NCBI RefSeq assembly: GCF_037975245.1 | Contig: NC_092574.1 | Coordinates: 18,572,713-18,636,712, forward strand | DNA from: Apostichopus japonicus | Lineage: Eukaryota > Echinodermata > Holothuroidea > Aspidochirotida > Stichopodidae | Length of the DNA stretch: 64,000 nt | Direction: 5' to 3' | Shown: in pieces, positions 56,326-64,000 of the stretch | Position numbering within the stretch: position 1 is the stretch's first letter | Layout: the number at the start of each line of letters is the position of its first letter | Position numbers and translations under genes: made by a program | The notes under the pieces: model-generated | Told to the model about the DNA's origin: nothing | The model's database searches: none | The model's input: the letters and a program-made list of their open reading frames with translations, nothing else

Positions 56326-58821
56326 CTTTAAGCATTGGCATGAGCACTTAATCTTATACTTTCCGAAATGCTGCACGTACGCTGTGAGTGGGCGCACAGC
56401 GGCACAGGCATCGATGCTTAGCATACAAGTACAGGGAATAATATATTATTCAAAATTTGTGAAGCAGTTTGAAGGCAGTTTAGTTAGACATCTCTTATAT
56501 TAGTAATATTATGTTTCCTGGTATATCTGCTGTACATCTTTGTATAGTATTTTGCGAGTTTTTCATAGCATTCTGTGATTTGATACTGGATCAATTGTTC
56601 CCTGAAGTCAAAGTAGAGACTCCTTACATGTCTGCCTTGTACAAGCTACCTGTTGTACTGTAGAAGTCAGTTACACAGAGCAACCCAATTTCAGGCCTAG
56701 AATTTCAGGATTTTAGCCACATGCTGCAAACTGCTGATACCTTAAAAAATCGTGTGGTATTTTCCTTGAATTAATACAAAAGCAAAATTAGTTTGCACTG
56801 GCAGAAAGTTTATGTGAATCAAATAAAGGAGAAAAAGTTGTACTTAGAACAGGTGACAATAAGTATGAAGATGGTGGAGTTAAAATTACCAATAAATTCT
56901 TTATTAAGATCAAAAGTGGCTGAACTGCTACCAAAGTACAAATACTGATTAAAGGTTTTGGTTGCCTGGCAACATACATTCTGTTGGAAGGTTGATGCCA
57001 TTTCAAATTCTGCTCAAAAGTCACATGACACTGTTTGATAGTCATTTAAAGTGCATCTGTATTGTGTCCAAATATGCAAGGAAGTCTATGAATGGTGGCA
57101 ATTTTTTCTTTCCATTTACCAAGGCAATTTGTTATCTGCAAATTATTCATTTTCTTTGGAACTTCACAAATAGTTTAGTACGTTTTTGGCATGCTAATAT
57201 ACACAAGTAACATTTATGAACATTGGGGGTACTAGCAATGACCTAGAAGGTAATATGAGGTGATATATACAGGAGAGTATATTTTTCTTAGTTTAATGAG
57301 GTATGTATGTACCGTAGGAAAGTGATGGGGGAGGGGATGAGGTAGGTTTCACCAAACATTGATTTTGTACAAACCTAGCTACAAGCGGAATGTTACAACA
57401 GTTGTGTGAAATGACGCATGTGTACTAGAAAAATGTTTAATTTTCTCTTCAGAAAATTCCCAGAACCTGCTAAATTTCATGGAAGTAATGGAACTGTTGT
57501 GGTATGTCATTACAGGTTATAAATTGCGTTAATCTACACAGAATAGGCCTACTGGGTATATCTACAGCATTATGCAATGCAAAAGAAATGGCTTCACTAT
57601 AGCATCTCAGACTAAAGTATTGTGGTTTTTATCAAACATACACACCATTTGAAAATAAATTCATAACTGGAGATCTTCATAGATATAAAATCTTATTTCG
57701 ATCCTTTCAGGTTGTAGGCTTTATGATTCAATATCCTTAAAGTCACTCTCATTTCATTTGTTTCTGATAATATGTCTGTAAACAATTCAGCAGGGCAGGG
57801 GCATGCAAAGAGTTGAGGGTAGAGAAGTGCACAGGTTGCTGAATTTCCTTTGAATGTTAGTGAAGCCAAATGAGTTATCATGCCACTTTTTTGTATTATT
57901 ATCCCCCCCCCCCCCCCTTGTTATTTCATCGTTGCAAATAGCTTCTGGATGACACTATCTCTGATCTGGCAAAATGGTTAATACTGATTTAGTTGCGCAT
58001 TACTCTTGGGAAGTGGGAAGTTTTCGACAATTAATTTTGAATGGAGAGTAGCGATAATTCTTCCCACCTTGAATTCTAAATGTAATTTGAAATTGTTGAT
58101 TGGGATGACAGAGAAATTAGTTTTGTAGATCTCAGGTTTCTGATCTGCTCTATGCAGCTTGCACTGAGATGGTTATGGGATTGAAAAGTAAGTTTTGTTT
58201 ATATCTTGGATGGACAGTCCAGTAATAGTCCTTTCTCTTATAATTGGTTTCATCAATAGACATTACCTTTTATTCATTCTTCCAAAGGGTTTCCATAACA
58301 TATTAAAAGTTTATCTACATGATGGTAACTTTGACTGTATCAATCACTCTTTGTAGCACTATATGACCTTTGAAAGGAAACAAGTCACCTTAGAATTTGT
58401 TTATTCGCTTCTGTTTCTTTATTGGATATTTTTGAGTCACACTATCTTGGGACAGCATTTAACCGGTCAGTCCCCTCAGGCTTGTTTGATCTTCGGCCTC
58501 GAAGTTTTGGTGGAGCAAGATTCTTTGGGTTCTTATGCATTCTTAAATTTTGCCCAAGTTCATCAACTCCACCAAATTTAGTTTCGTGATATTTGTTTTC
58601 AATTGTAATCGCTACCAGATATCAGACACACTTTGAGGTTCGTTCAATATTATCCAAACAGGACAGTAACCACGCGGAACGACAGAAACAAACGTACAGT
58701 ACCCTTTACTACATGCGGCGATCAGTTTAGTTTCATGCTTTAGCAGATTGTTACATAATGTAAATGCATATTTTTGCACTTCGCCAATGGTCAGATTGAA
58801 ATAAACTTTACGGTGTCAAAA
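56326..58821. other. gene-free interval between HPF1 and LIAS
   Basis: No exons were recognised. A poly-C run lies at 57903-57918. The last few hundred bases, with AT-rich composition and a single AUG context at 58822, presumably contain the LIAS promoter. No clear core element was identified. Confidence 0.4.
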
Positions 58822-61800
58822 ATGTCAGCTGATTGTCTTTTCAAAGCTAGAAATGCATTCTTCCTGAAGGCATCATTTCAAGTAGCACACCGACCAACGG
58901 TTAGTAGAAATATTGTTAACTCTCCACATTGTGTCGCTTGTTTCCAGATTGCATAACCTTGCCTAAATGTTAATGTCGGCCTGTTAGCCTAACGTTTGTT
59001 AGGCCTAGGCTAGCCAGGCATAGGCTAGCCCACAGTAGCTGGCCCTACGATAATCATATAAACTAAGCCCAGGCCATATAGGCCAAACCTTACTCTTCGT
59101 AAGGCCGCCCGTCACCTGGCCCTGTTTCACGTTAAGCCTATACTATTACTAAAGAAGGGAGCTATTACCCGATTGTAGGTTCAATAATGATGTCACCCTA
59201 GCTTTTTTACACGATAATCGATCGGTTCTTGCATTGTTGCTTGTTTACCTGATCATTGGTTTTAAATATGCCTGATGTAAAGCTGACTTTCGATATGGAT
59301 AGCAAACACGGTACCGGTACCAAGCCTGGATCTACGGGGTGGGATGTTCACACCTTTCCCCTCTTCAAACCCCACCCCCTCCGACACACACAAAAAAAAT
59401 AAAAGAAGTTAGAGTAATAGCCCAACCTTGCATTAAAGTTTTACCTTGCAATTATAAAACTACAGTAATTTGTACAAAGCTAAAGATGCCTCAGTATGTA
59501 GCATAAATGTCTCATCTAGATTGTTTTTTTCCCTGGAACCCTAATTTGTTCACCTATAGGCACTATATTGACAACATGGACATAAGGTCTGGCAACCATG
59601 TTTAAAATATTTTAATGAAAAAGTTTTGAAACTCTGCAAAACTTCTGTCAGAAGTATCCTTATGACAAAATAATAATGTTTGATTTATATAGCGCTTCAT
59701 ACCAGTGATAGGTTTCAAAGCACTTTACAAATGTTACTGTATATTACCCATGGTCAATGGGGGTGTGCCCGATATTCATAAGGTCCGCTATTCATATGGG
59801 TCATTGTTCATAAGGTTTGTTATTCATACTGTAACGTGCATTTTTTCGATAAAAAGGTTTGCTATTCATAATGAAAATAAAGGTTCGTTATTCATAATAA
59901 AAAGGGATCATAATTCATAAGGTCCGGTATTCATAATGGAAACAATGGTCCGTTATTCATAATGGGAAGAAAGGTTTGTTGTTCATAATAGGAGAAAGGT
60001 CTGATATTCATAATCGATCAAAGGGTTCGTAATCCATAATGTGAAAAAAGGTTCATTATTCATAGTAAGAGAGAAGTGCGTCATACAAGTGCAAAAGACA
60101 TCCTCCATTTTCGCGGACGCCTATAGTGTTCAACCAGTGGCCTCAAAAGACTTTATTCGGGGAGGTACAGGGGGCACAACAGTCCTATGGGGGGGCACCA
60201 CCAGATGGTGGCGGATGCATAATTTTGCAGAGAATATGAGCCACACACTATCAAGACCATGCTCCACCCTACCCCCTGCAGCAAAACCTACATTTTCGAC
60301 ATATTAACATCATAAAGTTGTACCTTTCCTAAAGGGGGTCCTTTTCCTCATTGTGAATGATACCAAACCTTTTTGGCTAGGCCTATTATGAATAACAGAC
60401 CATTTGTTCCATTTTGAGTATCAAACCTTTTTTCCTATTATGAATAACGAACCTTTTTGTCTAAATTACAAACCCTTTGCTCTATTATGAATATCGAACC
60501 CTTCGTCCTATTATGAATAAGGAGCCTTTTTCACCATTATGAATATCGAACCCTTTTACCAATTATGAACAATGAACCTTTTTCACCATTATGAATATCG
60601 AACCCTTTTACCAATTATGAACAATGAACCTTTTTTTTTCATTATGAATAATGAACCTTATGACCAATGAACCTTTTTGCTCATTATGAATAGCGAACCT
60701 TAAATGAACAATGAACCTTATGGATAATGACCCTTATGAACAATGAACCTTATGAATATAGAACCTTATGAATATCGGGCTGTCACTAGTCAATGATAAC
60801 CTGTCCCAGAGACAATCCCTCCAGACGGCTGCAGACATATACTGCACCCAATGACAAGTTACCTCACAGATACCCATTCAACCCCTGGGTGGAGAGAGAA
60901 AGCATGTTGGATGACCTGCAATGAGTAACAGTTGTATCTATACTATCCTTTGTATTATAAATAGAAAATCAGAAAGATCTGGAAAGAATAATTAGGAGAT
61001 ATTCCTTTATTTATTGCACTGATGCAACCAAGTAACAATTGAGCTAACAAGAAATTTAAGCTAACACAAAGCTACTGGAGAATGATAAATTAAACCTAGC
61101 AAATTTACTGTACATCATTGTTTTCCTCACATTGTTAAGAGACTAACTCTCTGTGGGTGGGGTTGTAGAATATTTTATTATTATTATTATGATCATTATT
61201 ATTACTATTATTATTTGCAGTTGAATCAAAACTGTCATGCACACCTACACTCAAAATATAGTTTCCAAAACTTCTCACAGCTTTTGAATCTTGCACTAAC
61301 ATGGCAAATCAATCAACAATTTAAAACAATGCAACTTCTATTTAATAAATCAAGTTTCATGACCAACAATATAATATGTACCGTACATACTTTCTAATAT
61401 GCCTTCTTTTTTGCCTTGATGGATATTTGCCATGCCATGTGTAAACATTTACATTCATATAAAAATATTGTCAATTTGCAAAAGTCAACATATGGTAAAT
61501 ACCTGCCTGGACTAGTGTCGCACCACATAAATAACGTTACAATCTTTACTTTCCTACCCTTCATTGTACTGTAGTGCATTTGCTATGCAACTCAGAACAA
61601 TGAAAAGAAGAAGCGATTAGCTAAAGGTCCATCTCTTGCTGACTTTATTGAAGGAGAAATTGAGGTGGAAGAAGGTTCCCATGGATACAGAGGAAAGTTA
61701 GTGAAAGAAAAAGGAGATAAACGGTAGGTTATACCCTAAATGTGCAAATAGGCAATATTGTGCTTTAACTGTTGGCTTTTATATACATGTACAGTTTGTT

Positions 61801-63583
61801 CTGACATAGTTCTGTATAAATTTGCCTGTTGTTGTAGTTTTAGTTTTAGTAGAAGTTTTAAGTTAGTTTCTCTTGAAACGAAAACAAGTTCTGATGTGTA
61901 ATGTGTTGCTCTGCGTGGTGGGTATTTCAAGAAATTGTTGAGACTCCTGTTTAAATGTTCACATTGCTTCCAATGTAAACATTTTCCTCGATCACATAGT
62001 TCACACCCAGACTTTGGGTTGCAACACTTAACTGCAACAAATCTTTGTTCTCACTGATTTTTGTGAATAACATTTTCTTTTGCAAACACACCCAAGATCT
62101 CTGTTACAGGAGTTAATACAGATTTTAGCTAACATCTCAAATAGCGAAAGAGTTTTGATATGAAAATGTTTCAACTACTGTACTTCTTTCTGTCTGGCCT
62201 TCAGGATAAGACTTCCACCATGGCTGAAGCATGAAATACCACTTGGCCAAAGCTACTTCAACATGAAGGAGAGTCTTCGAGGCTTAAATCTACACACAGT
62301 AAGAATTTATTCCTGTTATTAAGGAAGTTTTCATGGTTTTTATTCAACAAGGCTTGAAATTGAATTGTGTTCTTTACATAGGTCTTGCAGTTCTAAATGG
62401 AATTGTAAAAGGGAGATATTGACAAAAGAAATAGGTTAAATAAAAATAGCTTTTTAGTAGATGATTGTATTTGTGATTCTGTGTATATAATATGCCTCTA
62501 GGTAAACATATATGATAGAATGAAAACGACACGTTGTAAAGCTATTGTAATGGATTATATCTTGAATACTTCTGTAGGGATCTGTAAAGGCAGGCTCTAA
62601 TTACATGTTTTTTGCTGCATACAAATTGTGAGGGTTGTTTCAATGTCGTAACTCAACAGAGAATCTGAACAGAATTTGAAACTAAACACGTTTTAGTGTC
62701 TACGTATCGGGATAATTCAGAGAGTATCCCATTGCAAAATGCCATGCAATTTTGTACAGTGCTCAGTCAAGCTGTGCACACTAACAATGTTCCATGCTAT
62801 AGAAATGACAGCATTTATGTCTTTTCTCATACCTGTCTCCATTCAAGATGTAGTATGCAGTGCCACTCCTGTTTTGATTGCCCCAATGACCCAGTTTTAG
62901 GTCATTGCTGACTTTCTCTTCTTTCCAAAGTTACAAAGTCATTCTTGAAGGCCAATGTAAAAAAATAAATTAAGCTGAATTTTTTGTTGATTTTCTATCT
63001 TTTCATGAAGTTTCTAAAGTCAGCAAGTCCCTGAATTCAAGTTTTGGTGTATAGGTCACCAGGAAATGGTATATATCTTCAGAATGTTACTGTATGCAAT
63101 ATATTGCACTTTATACAGTGTGTGCATACATGGAGCAACTTACTGTAGTGCTTAAAATTAACATTTGAGTATGTATTAGAATCAATTTACATGCATTGAA
63201 TATAATATTGTTTGTTTCTTTTACATTATACTATGAAATAACATTTTCTATTGATCACAGTAGGTCACCAGGAACCAGGAAATGGTATATATATATATCT
63301 TCAGAATGTTACTACAGTATATGCAATATATTGCTTTATACAGTGTGTGAATACATGGAGCAACTTAGTGCTTAAAATTTACATTTGAGTACATCATTAT
63401 CATTTTACAGGCATTGAATAGAAAATTCTTTGTTTCTTTTACATTATACTATGAAATAACATTTTATTTTAATCACCCAAAATGCTTTGTTTCTTAATTA
63501 AGGTATGTGAGGAGGCCAAGTGTCCAAACATTGGTGAATGTTGGGGAGGAGGTAAAGGTGAAACAGCAACAGCTACTATTATG
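58822..63583 (+). CDS. LIAS: lipoyl synthase, exons 1-4 (3' end beyond the window)
   Basis: Exons 58822-58899, 61596-61723, 62205-62298 and 63503-63583 join in phase to the first 127 residues of about 370. Exon 1 encodes a short Arg/Lys/Phe-rich segment ([19 protein letters not shown]) suited to mitochondrial targeting. Exons 2-3 carry [10 protein letters not shown] and [13 protein letters not shown]. Exon 4 has [17 protein letters not shown] with the CX4CX5C cysteines (102, 107, 113) that hold the sacrificial auxiliary 4Fe-4S cluster. The radical-SAM CX3CX2C motif would come in the next exon, outside the window. The enzyme inserts two sulfurs into protein-bound octanoyl groups. Exon 1 is inferred from phase and targeting character, so it is less sure than exons 2-4. 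Confidence 0.9.
59660..60930 (+). repeat. older dispersed repeat hosting a foldback element
   Basis: The outer parts, tttatatagcgcttcatacc through tattacccatggtcaatg (59680-59759) and agtcaatgataacctgtccc through cattcaacccctgggtggag (60791-60891), read as one continuous sequence when the inner element is removed. Sequences with tatagcgcttta...cactttaca and cctgggtggagagag are common in marine invertebrate genomes. I know it as a repeat but not its class. Confidence 0.6.
59760..60790. mobile_element. foldback-type transposon with internally repetitive inverted arms
   Basis: The left arm (59767 to about 60065) is a tandem array of 20-27 bp units such as aaggttcgttattcataatg. The right arm (about 60345-60780) is the same array inverted (cattatgaataacgaacctt). 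Both tips read GCCCGATATTCATAAGGT inwards. The flanks carry the direct repeat GTCAATG (about 59753-59759 and 60792-60798), a probable 7-bp target duplication. The central 280 bases contain no transposase. It sits in LIAS intron 1. Confidence 0.8.
61165..61216 (+). repeat. (ATT)n microsatellite
   Basis: About 16 imperfect ATT units in LIAS intron 1. Confidence 0.8.
63055..63475 (+). repeat. LIAS: ~210-bp tandem duplication in LIAS intron 3
   Basis: Copy 1 (about 63055-63262) and copy 2 (about 63263-63475) share accaggaaatggtatatat, gcaatatattgc, tacatggagcaactta and tttcttttacattatactat plus gaaataacatttt. They differ by about one base in ten and by small indels, including growth of a (TA)n run in copy 2. 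The second copy ends just before the acceptor of exon 4, so its duplication moved or doubled the branch-point region. Confidence 0.8.
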
Positions 63584-64000
63584 GTGAGTTTTAAAGCAAA
63601 GATACAAAAATCTCTTTTCTGATGGGATACAAAATCAAAGAGCTATCAGCTAATCCCAATATTCACTGTTTTCGCATCCTAGGTAATTCTCTTGTTATTT
63701 GGAAATTCATTACAATCGTTACAATTTGCACCTGTAGTAGAGTATAAGCAAAATGTACATCAGGCTCTGAAATTTGATTTTATTTGAATTTACAGGTTCA
63801 TATGTATAGTTTATAAATACAGTCAAATTGAAGAAAGATCTGTAGGTGTGGGATATGGTGATATGTCATTTAAGATCTGTGAGACCATAAATCCAAGGGG
63901 CCCCTGTTTCTCAAATCCAGATATAGAGTTGAGAAACAAGAATCTTTTTTTTACTTTACTCAGATTATCAAAACAGGGTCTGTCTCTCAAGACATAAGCA

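Noticed and set aside
55696-56424. 242-codon His/Thr/Asn-rich ORF on the minus strand
   Set aside because: It is generated by the 27-bp minisatellite; an equally open frame exists on the other strand and there is no conserved domain.
59760-60790. CRISPR-like array because of short regularly spaced repeats
   Set aside because: Units are tandem without unique spacers, arms are inverted, and the context is an intron of an animal gene.

Overview
This is an animal nuclear genomic window, most likely from a marine invertebrate deuterostome and probably an echinoderm (sea cucumber type). The evidence is AT-rich DNA, multi-exon genes with GT-AG introns, many hAT-type MITEs, a Penelope-like element, a CR1/L2-like LINE fragment, a tRNA-derived SINE and frequent poly(G/C) runs. 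The species assignment is inference. No prokaryotic operons, CRISPR arrays or viral genomes were seen.

Layout. 0-12 kb is repeat-dominated. It holds a composite minisatellite (0.46-3.8 kb), a U2-snRNA-like fragment, nested hAT MITEs with intact 8-bp target duplications, and a frameshifted Penelope-like reverse transcriptase (8.6-10.3 kb, minus) with a hammerhead-like motif beside it. A second Penelope copy is cut by the left edge of the window. From 12.5 kb genes follow: TRAPPC2 (+, 12.5-16.9 kb, five coding exons, one apparent U12-type AT-AC intron); a speriolin-like gene (+, 19.7-22.6 kb, two exons); TIMM8 (-, 25.9-26.2 kb); thiamine pyrophosphokinase TPK1 (-, 31.0-36.8 kb); an unrecognised 11-exon type-I membrane protein (-, 39.5-46.9 kb); HPF1 with an N-terminal PBZ zinc finger (+, 49.2-54.8 kb); and the first four exons of lipoyl synthase LIAS (+, 58.8-63.6 kb, running off the right edge). 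The LIAS first intron carries a foldback element of about 1 kb with internally repeated inverted arms.

The genes do not form a pathway. They are housekeeping genes: vesicle tethering, mitochondrial import, thiamine cofactor synthesis, DNA-damage ADP-ribosylation and lipoate synthesis, plus one probable germ-cell/centrosome gene and one orphan receptor-like protein. Exon boundaries were set by eye from splice motifs, reading-frame phase and remembered family sequences. In the reconstructed genes every internal junction keeps phase. First exons of TPK1 and any untranslated exons remain unresolved.
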